A DNA stretch of 64,000 bases. Origin: Malachius bipustulatus. Its lineage: Eukaryota; Arthropoda; Insecta; Coleoptera; Melyridae. How positions within the stretch are numbered: the stretch's first letter is position 1; each line of letters starts with the position of its first letter. Under the pieces are notes generated by a model, which did no database searches, was not told the origin of the DNA, and worked only from the letters and a program-made list of their open reading frames with translations. The stretch covers positions 34,292,210 to 34,356,209 of the forward strand of contig OU342633.1 in assembly GCA_910589415.1 (NCBI GenBank). The letters are read 5' to 3'. Below are positions 21,657-31,990 of this stretch, piece after piece. The position numbers and the translations under genes were made by a program.

Positions 21657-23460
21657 TTAGGGTAATTTTTGCACCAGTAATGCAACCTATGCAATCATAC
21701 AAGAAAGAGTGGTAGTTGGGGTCGTGTGAAAATGTTTTTCGTAAGGCGTTCGCCAAAAAGGACCGCAGACTTTTGAGAAATAAATATATTCAGAGTGGTT
21801 TTTGCTATTTTTGCCGTTTATTCTACTTTGATGAAAAATTATGTATTTTAATAGAAAATTCAATACAAAACTAAAGTTATAAAGTAGAAAATTTCCATAA
21901 TTTTGGTTCTGTTACTTTTTTTCCAACAAACTTTGCCGCAAAAATAAATTTTCGCTGCTAGAGAGCGTAAAAGCATATACCATAATTCTTCTGGGTATAT
22001 TATTTTAGATTTCCGGTCAAAACTATGAATTTTCTTGGAATGAAACAAGAGATCAAACGAGGACAAAAATTGCAAGAATTTTTATGCTCTACAACTTTTG
22101 TCAAAAGGTATTTTTCTCCAAAACGAATATTTTTGGCTTGAAGTCCAAAATAAGGCCCAAAAGTTTAATGTTGGTACCTAATTAATAAGTTAATTTTCTC
22201 ATTCATGTTTGTAGAATCACAAAGAAATCCCAAACAGGTCGATTTTTGATTAATCAATTATTACACTCAGTTGCTTAAAAAATTCACTACTCGCTTAACC
22301 CCCCCAGTCTGACGTTTACCACCCCTAAATTTTCAAATGGGAAGGGTAATCTTGTGACAATTCATTTTAACTCTTTCTTCTGCTATACAAAATAATATTT
22401 TATCAAATTTATTGCAAAAAAATATTGCAAAAAATAACGTTAGAATAAATTTTTGATGTTCAAGACGAGCATTTTGAACATCTTCTACACTAAGATTCAC
22501 GGTTTTTTGTTATTTATAACACAAAAAATCACACGGTATTACTTATTAACTTTGTATGTAGTTTGTTGTAGGGAATTTCCTAAATCAGATGACTTTGAAT
22601 TTTTTTTAATGTAAATTTTCACAATAAATTTGAAAACAATTAATTTTTAAATAGAAAATGGAGAAACTTTTCAAATGACGTACCTATGACAAGCCCCTAC
22701 TTTCCATTAAAAAATTTAGGGGTCGCAGCTGTCACTCGAAGAGTGACATTATAATAAATCAATATAAGTACCGATTTTGGTATATTTTTCTTTACTTATT
22801 TGAAATTAATTAGTTAAAATATCTAAATTAATATTATTAATACTTTTTAATTGTTAATAGGTGTTTAAAATCAATAAGTAAACGTTTTATCAATTTTAAT
22901 CACTTATTAACAATTGAAAAGTATAAAAGTCAATTTAAAATAAGTAGAAAAAAGAGTATCCAGTAGCAAAAATCGTTACTTTTAATGGTTTACAGAGAAT
23001 TTTTTTTTCAAATTTAAAAAAAATGAAAATAATTATTATGGAGGGCTCACGACCAGACCGGTCTTAAAAATTGTAAAAAAAAGTAGTTTGAATTAAAATA
23101 AAAAAATATCAAATCGAAAAATATACCCTCACATCCAAAAACAAAATTAAAAATTTCAAACCTAATAAAAATCCTAATCAAAAACCATTTCAACTATTTT
23201 TTTGTATTTTTTCTATAAAGGACATCTAAAAAAAAATTTTAAAACAAAAAGAGCTTTGATTTTGACCATTATTACAATAATGCGACTTTTTCTGAATATT
23301 TGAATTTTTTTAACAAGTAGGTAATCAAAAAATATCAAAATTTTCCGAGAAGGTTTTTTTGGGAGGGCTAAAAAATGTCAAAAGATTATGAGGATATCAA
23401 ATTTGTTCAAATAGACCGACTTGACGTGAAATGCCCCGCATAATAATATATTTATATTTA
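21657..23460. other. 3' part of duplicated unit C, then AT-rich DNA
   Basis: From 21660 to about 22620 the sequence is alignable with 28340-29255 downstream of cassette D (shared AGTTGGGGTCGTGTGAA, AAGGCCCAAAAGTTTAAT and GGAATTTCCTAA). Beyond that I see AT-rich sequence without genes. No receptor 3' exon is visible. Confidence 0.5.
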
Positions 23461-24167
23461 TACCGTGTGTCCCCGGATAGGTGAAACGAATCTTATAAAA
23501 GACAACATTTTTTTGATTTTAATTTTAATTTTTTGGGGTTCAGCCCTGCTTGGCTAAAGAATAATTTCTAACAAAATTTTAGTTTTTAAAAATCAAGCAT
23601 GCCTTGGAAATTTCCAAGAAACCGGTTTTTCTGTTATTTGAAAAAGTTGTTCAGAATCAACATTTAGGTCCGTATACCAAATTTCAAAATCATAGGCCAA
23701 CTTTGATCTTTTACATTTACTTTTATGCTTATTTCACAAATCAAAGAATTTCATTTGTAACAAAGACTGATATTGACAAATTGCTATTGATAGGTACAAT
23801 TTGGTTTTTCCATGGCAGTCATTGTTTCAAATTATGAAATTCTTTGATTTGTGAAATTAACATAAAAATAAATGAAAAAAATAAAAGTTGATCTATGATT
23901 TTGAAATTTGGTATAGGGCCCTAAATGTTGATTCTGAACAACTTTTCCAAATAACATTTTGTCGTATTTGCCACATAAAAGGCACTTTACTCAACAGAAA
24001 AACCGGTTTCTTGGAAATTTCCAAGGCATGTTTGATTTTTCAAAACTAAAATTTTGTTAGAAATTACTCTTTCGCCAAGCAGGGCTGAACCCCAAAAAAT
24101 TAAAATTGAAATAAAAAAAATTTTGTCTTTTATAAGAGTCGTTTCACCTATCCGGGGACACACGGTA
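23461..24167. mobile_element. Near-perfect hairpin MITE (ACCGTGTGTCCCCGGATAGG ends)
   Basis: The whole 707 bp folds on itself. Left arm TACCGTGTGTCCCCGGATAG pairs with the right end CTATCCGGGGACACACGGTA, and pairing runs through CCAAGAAACCGG to the centre near 23820. TA flanks suggest a Tc1/mariner-type or similar nonautonomous element. Short frames inside are by-products of the palindrome. Confidence 0.8.
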
Positions 24168-24372
24168 TGTTGATTACAATAATTAAAGGTTTTTGGACAA
24201 TAATTATTATTCAAACAGAGTGTGTAATATTTTTTATAAAAAGGTATTACAATTTCAACTAAAAATTAGCCTGAAGTGACCGATCACCCTTCGGATTACC
24301 CTTAATTGTATTCAACTGATAGAGTTTCTCGGTAGTTACCTAAAGAAAAAAAGAAAAATTATATTTATATAC

Positions 24373-25256
24373 ACAGGATGTCCCAGAAGGCAGGGATTAA
24401 ACGAAACCCAGTGGTAGGGGAGGTCATTTGAAAACAAATCCCATAAGCAGTAAACTTACAAAATAAACTTCTACGCTTTAAAAGTTTAGGAATAACGTCT
24501 TTTTTCTTTACCTACAGTTGTTATTTTGCATTTTTCTTTGCATATTATTAATCGATTTTAGTGTTTAAGAAAAGAATTATCGTGATAATTGAGTGACCAT
24601 AAAAAAAATTAACGCACAGAAAACGTGAACATTACTCAAAAAAACTTCTACGGTTTATGCCCTTATTACCCAACGTCACGTTTCTTAGATTATGTCTACT
24701 CAAAATTAAAATTTTCCAAAGTTAGTTGAAAATGTTCAATTTTGAAAATTATCGTTCTATGGTAATATGAACAATAATACACACGAGAGGGGTTTCAGTT
24801 ATACGTTTATTTACAATGATTGATCATATAATAGAGCATAAGGTTTTTATTTCAAAAAATAATTAATAAGAAAATGTATCAAACACGAATTTTCCACTAT
24901 GTATTTATTTGTTATTTAGTATAGAATACAATCGCTTTCCTACTCTGAACAAATGGTTTCTTCGAGACTTTTTTTCAAATTAGAAAGTATAATCTGGGGC
25001 GTAAAATATGGGGCAGGAAAATGGAGGCAACCACCCATTTTCTACTACGTATCTAGCTCAAAACTATGTGTACCAATTTTGAACAACGTCGCTCAAACGG
25101 CCCTAAAGTAGTTATTCCCAGAATTAGATTTTCATACTTCAACTTTGAACACAACTCCGTTATTATGTCTTTCTGGAAAATATTTTGTGATTCTGATGCA
25201 CCGATTTTCTATTACCTCACAAAATGACACTGGTAAAAAATGAAACACCCTGTATA
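24373..25256. mobile_element. Probable CAGGATGTCCC-type inverted-repeat element
   Basis: Left end ACACAGGATGTCCCAGAAGG and right end AAATGAAACACCCTGTATA are loosely inverted. A related left part occurs at 36637 (ACAGGATGTCCCGGAAG, then CAGTGGTAGGGGAGGTCATT in both). Noncoding. Confidence 0.45.
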
Positions 25257-25339
25257 TGTATATATTTTGTATGAATTGTTACAGTCTAAGATGATTAAGG
25301 TATGGATATAATATTTTAGAAATATATAATTTCATTTAT

Positions 25340-25960
25340 GCCAGTCTAGGAATAACCTCATAAAAAACCTAGACACTCCATTCTGTAGTTCAAATTGGTT
25401 TTAGGATTTGTAACCAATCTATTGCATCTGGAGTAAGTCGATGGATGTAATGGAAACCGTAAATTTAGTTGATGCCGGACACTAGTCAACAATTTGACTA
25501 ATTGTTCCTTCACTTCGCCGCAAATAAGACAATTTGAATTGGAATTGCCATCCATTTGAATAACATTGGGTTACAGCGTCCACGGCCAATTCTTAAATGA
25601 TATAGTTTACTCTAGAGCTTTCTTGGTAGGTCGAATCCGGGAATTCACTTTGTTGGATGAGATGCCGATTGAAAACATTTCGATGAACTCTCCATTCCGA
25701 TTTTCAAGAATCTATTTGCTGCCAAAATTAATTTCGAGATTTCAGCCTTGTCGTAGGAGGATTCTGAAGATCTTGCCAGATCGGAAATTCGGGTGTGTGT
25801 TTCTTAAATTCCCGCTTAGCTGCTGTTTCTCTTCTGATTTCTGGTGGTATATTTTTGGAACTTACCGACAGCCAAGAAAATGGTTTACTCGAGGGTGCAC
25901 CACAACGTACGTGAAACGATCGACATTATCGCTAATGATATTCCAAATAATTAGAAAAAT
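25340..25960 (-). pseudogene. Possible decayed LINE 3' coding remnant
   Basis: On the minus strand, frames with NCLICGEVKEQ followed by CPA- and LLQMQ-like text recall the Cys-rich tail after the reverse transcriptase in some Jockey/I-group LINEs. Several stops and frame changes are present. Identification is weak. Confidence 0.3.
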
Positions 25961-26993
25961 TGAAAAAATAACTAATAAATTCATATTTTCGTGACTATAC
26001 TTTATAGAAACAAATTTCAGGTCCGTATTTAAAAAATTAAGTTAATGATGGCAGAGAAAATTCGAGACGCGTAACCCCTTACATATTTTGATAGAAAATA
26101 AAAAGTGGCCATGAGTAGTGCTTTCAGTTTTTCGATATCTTTTCAAACAAACCATCTTGAAGGAGATTTAAAATTTTACAAATTTCAGTTTTTTCAAAAA
26201 CTATTGGAGACAACTAATTTTTTTCTCAGATTTTTATTGTTCTTTAAATTAGCAGCTTTGCCCCAATTTCACCGAGTCCCTATCTCTTCTAGTTTCTGAG
26301 TGTAACTAGAATTTAACTCTTATTGTGAATTTAACCTGTGTATTGTGGGCCAGGTGAATTTTGGAAAATAATTGTTCGTGATCTGTCAAAACCTCGATGT
26401 GCCTTTCCATTTTTCTTGATTCAGTTATTCAGTACACAGCTTCCTGGCAATCTTATCGAAACCAAAATTATTCTTAAAATCCTTTTACTAGCGCGTGATC
26501 TGTGGATATATCTGAAAATAAGACTGTTTGACCAGGAGCTGATCACTCGACGTTTCATAAAAGAAACATTTCAAAAATAATTTTCAACGTTTTTTCACCG
26601 AGTGTATTTTCACCACAATCATTGATTTTTTTACCTCTTTGGCGTTATGGCGTTAAATGAAATAAAACTTTACTGAAAAAAACTTACTGAGCTTCTAAAA
26701 CCTCCAAAATAGTGTTAATTTTATTTAAATAACAATTTCCAAAAAAGAGATTCATGGGTATTGAGAAATTTTTTAAATGAGATATTTAAATCATAAAGAA
26801 TAACCTTCAACAGTCTAGTAAGAGTAACATTAGCCCTTCTATTATTTTTCTCTCTAATTATAATTATATAAATTATTGTATAAAAAGAAAAACAATCAAT
26901 ATAGTACCGTATTTCTTAATAATTTCATCCCCTCTTCTTTAATCTCTATCCTCGCTGAAAAAATTAAAGACCGATTCCATATTCGCTAAGACG
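25961..26993. other. Upstream flank of cassette D
   Basis: From about 26020 this is alignable with 38043 onward upstream of cassette E (shared TTAAAAAATTAAGTTAATGA). It includes the spacer motif CACAGCTTCCTGGCAATC at 26435-26452. No gene seen. Confidence 0.5.
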
Positions 26994-27122
26994 CATGATC
27001 ACAGCCTTTACATCCCTTAAACTTAAATTATTAATCCATCAATTACGGCCAAGTATTTCCTGATAAATAAATAACTACTCGGGGATTATTTAAATAAAAA
27101 TCAAATCAATATCAGACAGTCG
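26994..27122 (+). promoter_or_regulatory. Cassette D core promoter
   Basis: CATGATCACAGC (26994-27005), TATTTAAA (27087-27094) and ACAGTCG (27116-27122), with the same spacing as cassette C. Confidence 0.6.
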
Positions 27123-27150
27123 TCGTCAAGTTGTCACTAAAACAAGAAAC

Positions 27151-27929
27151 ATGGGTGAAAAGATTATCACCAAGTTCCTCCGCGTCTTAACCACGATAGC
27201 TTGCATTTGGCCTTACCAATCAAAAAACAGACTCTTTATGACCATGTATAAAATATTCTCCTACTTTCAACGAGTGTCTTTACTGATTATGATCAATTGT
27301 TTCATATTCTACCTGCCATATTTGGCAAAGAACGATCCGGGACGAATTGGCGATCAAGTGGGTTTGATTCTTCTTCTTCTAATCAGTCTTGTGAAGAATC
27401 AGAAAGCTAATACTGAATGGTTTCGTTACCTGGTTTTGGAAGCTTACAAACAGAATGAAGCGATCGAGAAAGCTTGTGATGCGGTGAGGGAGATTTATGG
27501 GAGACATGCAAAGAAAATTAAAGTTATGCATATCTTGATAACATTTTTCGTCTGCAGTACGACTTCCTTGTATGTCATGGATTATGTTTTTCTGGCAATA
27601 AAAAATAATCCAGACTTTGAGATAGAAAATAATTCAACGATTGCTGCTAAAAAACTTCTTTTATTTAACGCTTGGTTGCCGTTTGACAGCGATGATCATT
27701 ATGTCTTAGCGAATATATGGTATGAGTATATGCTGTTGGTTATGCTTTCAATAGCCTTTTCTTCTGATTGTATTTATCTGGCTTTAATTGTGAATTGTCT
27801 GTGCGATGTAGAAATCATCAATTATTATTTTGAAAACTATGATGAATTGGATCTTGTGGAGGGTGACGAAAAAAGCGATGCTTACTTTAAGGTTGTTTGG
27901 TGCATTAAAAAGCATCAAAAGGTCATCAA
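27151..27929 (+). CDS. Odorant receptor exon 1, cassette D
   Basis: Open first exon of an insect odorant receptor, same length and start as C (MGEKIITKFLRVLTT). Differences from C are scattered, for example KNRLFMTMYK for ENRIFMSMYK, W for G at residue 90, and EIENN for KEENN in the loop at about 156-160. Membrane layout and the motifs GRIGDQVGL, WLPFDSDDHY and KVVWCIKKHQKVIK are kept. Ends in phase 2 at CAA|GTAAGT. No reading-frame defect. Confidence 0.88.
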
Positions 27930-27986
27930 GTAAGTGGAGTGTGTAAAAAATTGAGAGAATCATTCGGCTAAGTTTGATTGTTTCAG

Positions 27987-28086
27987 CGATACGCGATGTT
28001 TAGATGAAGTTACCAGGGATATAATGATGTTGGATTTTCTGACAAGATCGCTGCAACTTGCCTCGACAGCTATTTACATTTTAACG
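27987..28086 (+). CDS. Odorant receptor exon 2, cassette D
   Basis: Acceptor TTTCAG; completing base C (Asn), then 33 codons including DEVTRDIMMLDFLTRSLQLA; phase 0 donor ACG|GTAATA. Same protein as exon 2 of C. Confidence 0.83.
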
Positions 28087-29340
28087 GTAATATTTAATAA
28101 TTAACAAAAAAAAAGGAATTAAAAAAAAATTAAAAAGACAACGGAAATAATTAATTGTGTTAGCTGGCATTTTTATTTTTTCTCTATTCTCGTTTACTTA
28201 TAATAATTTTTAAAATAGGGTTTAAACACGCATCGTTATAGAATTTTCAAATTTATTTTGGAAACTGAAAGTTTTCGTTTTATTTTCTGATAAATTGTTA
28301 AGTACCTCCAAATTTGTTAATTAGTCAGCTGTTTTAGGGTAATTTTTCCTACACTAATGTGACCTATGCTATAATACAAGAAAGACTGTTAGTTGGGGTC
28401 GTGTGAACATGTTTTTCGCAATGCCTTTGTCAAAAAGAACCGTCGTTTTCTGAGAATAAATATATACAGGGTGGTTTTTGCCCTTTTTTGCTGCGTTTTT
28501 CTCCTTTGATGAAAAATTATGTATTTGGCTGGAAAATTGCATAGAACTAAAGTTTTAGAGTAGAAAAATTCTGTTACTTTTTACAACAAACTCTGCATAT
28601 TTTCGTCGCTAGAGAGCGTAAAAGCATGTTTCATATATTTATGGATATTTTTTTAGATTTTCGGGCAAGTCTATGAATTTACTTAGCATGAAACAAAAGA
28701 TCAAATGAGAACGAAAATTGTAGAAAAGTTACCACTCTTCAACTTTTGACGAAAGGTATTTTCCCCCAAAATGTATATTTTTGGATTTAAATCCAAAATA
28801 AGGCCCAAAAGTTTAATACATACGCATTGTGAACCATATGAGCCTAATAAATAAGTAAACTTTCTCAGTTAATAATGTTTGTAGAATCAAAGAAATCCAA
28901 AATAGTTCGATTTTTGATTATAAAATTACACTTAGTTGCTTACAAAATTCACTCCCCACTTCAACCCCTCCACCCCCCAGTCTTACATTTACTACCCCTA
29001 AATTTTCAAATAGGAAGGGTAAGCTTGTAACAACTCATTAGAAATATACCTTCATTCTCTATACAAATTGATATTTTTTTTCAAATATATTGCAAAAAAA
29101 TAACGTTAGATTCAAGACGAACATTTTAAGCAGTTCCTACACTAAGATTAGTGTTTTTTTTATTCTTTACAACATCAAAATTCAAACTGTATTACTCATT
29201 ACATTATTTGTAGTGTGTTGTAAGGAATTTCCTAAGTTAGATGACTTTTTATAACTCGGGAACAAGATTAGGTGCCTAGGAAAAAATTGAAAGCAGATAT
29301 GTTCTTCTTTTTCAATTCAAATTACAATTTATCAATTTAC
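28087..29340. other. 3' part of duplicated unit D
   Basis: Alignable with the sequence after cassette C up to about 29255, including the empty site of the TTA-flanked element near 28327-28346. No gene and no receptor 3' exon seen. Confidence 0.5.
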
Positions 29341-29780
29341 TTATAAACAACTGGGAGTAGGTTCTATGATGTTGTCATCAAGACAACCCCGGCTATCCGG
29401 GAAACTGGCTGGAATCGGAGCTGGCTGGAATCGGAGCTGGCTGGAATCGGACAGATTGCTCGGGCGCAAGATTTTTGCAGAGGGTTTACTCCCCCGAGAA
29501 AATGGACTCGCTATCTTTTCCCAATCACCTAAGTTATCACACAGTTGGTACGTTAATCGTACCCTTGTCCCAGGGCCACTCAATGGAGAAGACGGAAAAT
29601 TCCAGGGGTCAGATGAGGTTATCACAAAAAAACGGATCCGGAGGGGCGGTCTTTAAGCGCTCCCCGCGTTATATATGACACCAGTTGAGTCAAGTTGTTT
29701 ACGAGTAGCTTGAGGACCACGGTCGGTGGTGACAATTATTGAGGGTCATGAAGTGAGATTATTAACAGTTTTATTATTAT
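29341..29780. other. GC-richer noncoding segment with minisatellite
   Basis: At about 29403-29450 a 16-bp unit, CTGGCTGGAATCGGAG, is repeated three times. The segment has higher GC than its surroundings and overlapping short frames on both strands without family likeness. Probably an unclassified transposon piece. Confidence 0.4.
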
Positions 29781-29789
29781 CAGAAACCA

Positions 29790-30246
29790 AACCTCCCAAA
29801 ACTTAATTTCAATAACAACCGAGAGGTTATGATAATAATCTGTTGCTGGCTAGATTTGGTTTTACTTCTCTGTATGTGAGGCGGGTTACTGGGGGAATTA
29901 AGTTTCTGTTTAACTTGCTTAATAACATAGATTGTAGCTTTTTACTTAGCAGGGTTAATTTCCTGGTGCCTCGTCCATGTGCCCGATTTAGCTGTGCTTT
30001 TTATTGTTCATCCAGTAGAACAAATGCATTGGTGAGGTCACCGATCAATGTTATATGTGAGCTTTTCAATGCAATATCTGCTATGTGTGATATTATTGCT
30101 GATACTTTTGGCGTAATATTGGCCTGCATTGTTGCAAAGTATAATACCTAACTAGATCTTACTGTACTCTTCTCTGCTGTAAATGTAAAATGTATATGAT
30201 GCTTTTGTTCCTGTAAATGGGTGTAAACCTGCTGGAATATATTATT

Positions 30247-30274
<28 letters not shown>
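29790..30274 (+). mobile_element. 5'-truncated LINE 3' end with (AAAT)n tail
   Basis: The frame at about 29843-30151 reads FLFNLLNNIDCSFLLSRVNF, then CSSSRTNALVRSPINVIC. This pattern (LYKLLNG...CSELL..., RTN...SPINR) is typical of the extreme C-terminus of Jockey/CR1-group LINE ORF2. A short 3' UTR and an AAAT repeat (30247-30274) follow. The next LINE begins directly in this tail. Confidence 0.65.
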
Positions 30275-30278
<4 letters not shown>

Positions 30279-30286
30279 TCATCAAG

Positions 30287-31714
30287 ATGGCGCCGGCAAG
30301 TGCAGGTGCTGAAACAAGGCCGGGTGAAATATCTTACAAATGCCATCCTAGACAGAAATTTAATTCAGTTATATGTATTATATGTGAAGGTGTATATCAT
30401 GTTAGTGATTTTCAAAGATTGGAGAACACAAGGTTAATCAGTGCAATTTTTGTAATATGTCCTGAACATGAGGACCACAACATAACCACAAACTTGTGTA
30501 TGAATTCGCTGAATATTGAAGCAAAGACTATAATAGCACAAATTAAATCCACGCATATGAATGAAATGAAGGAGCAAATACTAAGAGACTTTGAAGACCA
30601 TGAAGAAGAGAACAGGGATGTAACTGAGTTGGAGAAATTAAGAGTAGAAAATACACTATTGAAAGAACTTAATAAAGAGTTGAAAGAGAAAAATCAATTA
30701 CTGAGAGATAAAATTGAAGTTGAAAAATCTGTAGTTCCTAAGGTTGGGAGCAAGACTTTTGCCGAGGCTATAGCAGGTAGTAGAAAGAATACGAAACAAG
30801 TGCCTAAAATAGTGGTGAAAAAAACTAGGAAGGATATGAGCATTGAAAAAATTAATAAATATGTGAATCACTACTTAGTTAAGGAGAAGTCAATACAAAC
30901 AAAAAGAGTGAATAAGAAGAATGAAGATGAAATAATCATAAGCTGTTCTAATGATGAAAGTGCCAATAAAGCAAAGGAAATATTGAATAGTAAGCTTAAT
31001 GAGATGTGCGAAATAGTGAAGGAGGATATGATAAATCCAAAAGTGAAAGTGATAGGAATAGATAATTTTGAAAACCTGGATAACAAAAATATTGAAGAAG
31101 ATATTAATATTAGAAATTTCAATGATTTAAAAGATAAATGCATCATACTGCATTCTTATCAGAATCCCAGAACAAATCAGACGACAGTGTTATTGGAGGC
31201 CACAGCTGAAATCTACAGGCGAATTAAGGAAAACAATGACAGGTTATTCGTTGGCTACCAAAGCTGCAAAGTATTTGATTATATCAATGTTAAGCCCTGC
31301 TATAAATGCGCCAGATATGGCCATAACAGTTCTAAATGTAGAAATGAAATGGTCTGTTTGAGATGTTCTGGTAAACATCAAACAAAAGAGTGTAGTGAAA
31401 CAGCTGAATTAAAGTGCCCGAACTGTTCTTTCAGTAATACTAAGCATAAAACAAAATACAACACCGAACATTCAGCAGCAGATAGTCAAGAGTGTGCGAT
31501 TTTAAAATCAAAACTGAGAAAAATGATTGATAATACTGATTACCCTATCAGTCCCTCGCTTCCAAGATATCTTGGGAAGGTTGATAAGGTGCAGTATCAG
31601 ACAATGACTGGACGGACTCCTGTGATAAAGAAGACTCAGTCTCAAGCAATCAATGAAAGAAAAGTAAACAAACGAGAAAATTCACGAAAAAATGCACCAG
31701 CAAGTGAATTATGA
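30287..31714 (+). CDS. LINE ORF1 protein, gag-like with zinc knuckles
   Basis: 475 residues, open. The N-terminus has a Cys/His cluster (CHPRQKFNSVICIICEGVYH, about residues 19-38, then CPEHEDHN), like a PHD-related finger. Residues about 100-145 form a probable coiled coil (LEKLRVENTLLKELNKELKE). A basic middle follows. At about residues 342-395 there are three knuckle-like motifs: CYKCARYGHNSSKC, CLRCSGKHQTKEC and CPNCSFSNTKHK. Such proteins bind element RNA and act as chaperones. The start ATG lies 12 nt after the presumed 5' end of the element. Confidence 0.85.
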   Translation: MAPASAGAETRPGEISYKCHPRQKFNSVICIICEGVYHVSDFQRLENTRLISAIFVICPEHEDHNITTNLCMNSLNIEAKTIIAQIKSTHMNEMKEQILRDFEDHEEENRDVTELEKLRVENTLLKELNKELKEKNQLLRDKIEVEKSVVPKVGSKTFAEAIAGSRKNTKQVPKIVVKKTRKDMSIEKINKYVNHYLVKEKSIQTKRVNKKNEDEIIISCSNDESANKAKEILNSKLNEMCEIVKEDMINPKVKVIGIDNFENLDNKNIEEDINIRNFNDLKDKCIILHSYQNPRTNQTTVLLEATAEIYRRIKENNDRLFVGYQSCKVFDYINVKPCYKCARYGHNSSKCRNEMVCLRCSGKHQTKECSETAELKCPNCSFSNTKHKTKYNTEHSAADSQECAILKSKLRKMIDNTDYPISPSLPRYLGKVDKVQYQTMTGRTPVIKKTQSQAINERKVNKRENSRKNAPASEL

Positions 31715-31990
31715 AGGTGTCAAAAACACAGTGAGTGAGTCGAATGATAAACAAACTCTTGTTTTAACTATCCATAATAATGATAGAGATTTGATGTTAT
31801 ATATAAATATAAGAGATTTTTATGCTGATTTAAAAAAAAATTGGGTATTCTCATCTGGTGTTTTGAAATGGGGTGAATGGTCTGTTTTTGTGCAGAATCG
31901 ATGTACTTGTCATGTGTGTCAACTAGTATCAGAATTATTGCAACAGAGACTCCCAGGTATGTTGATGATGAACTACATAATATGTAAAAA

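Noticed and set aside
23604..24214. Open frames in the hairpin element
   Set aside because: The same noncoding arm read on both strands; by-products of the palindrome.
30871..31146. Minus-strand frames inside LINE ORFs (also 32785-33135 and 61706-61939)
   Set aside because: Shadow frames of well-supported ORFs on the + strand.
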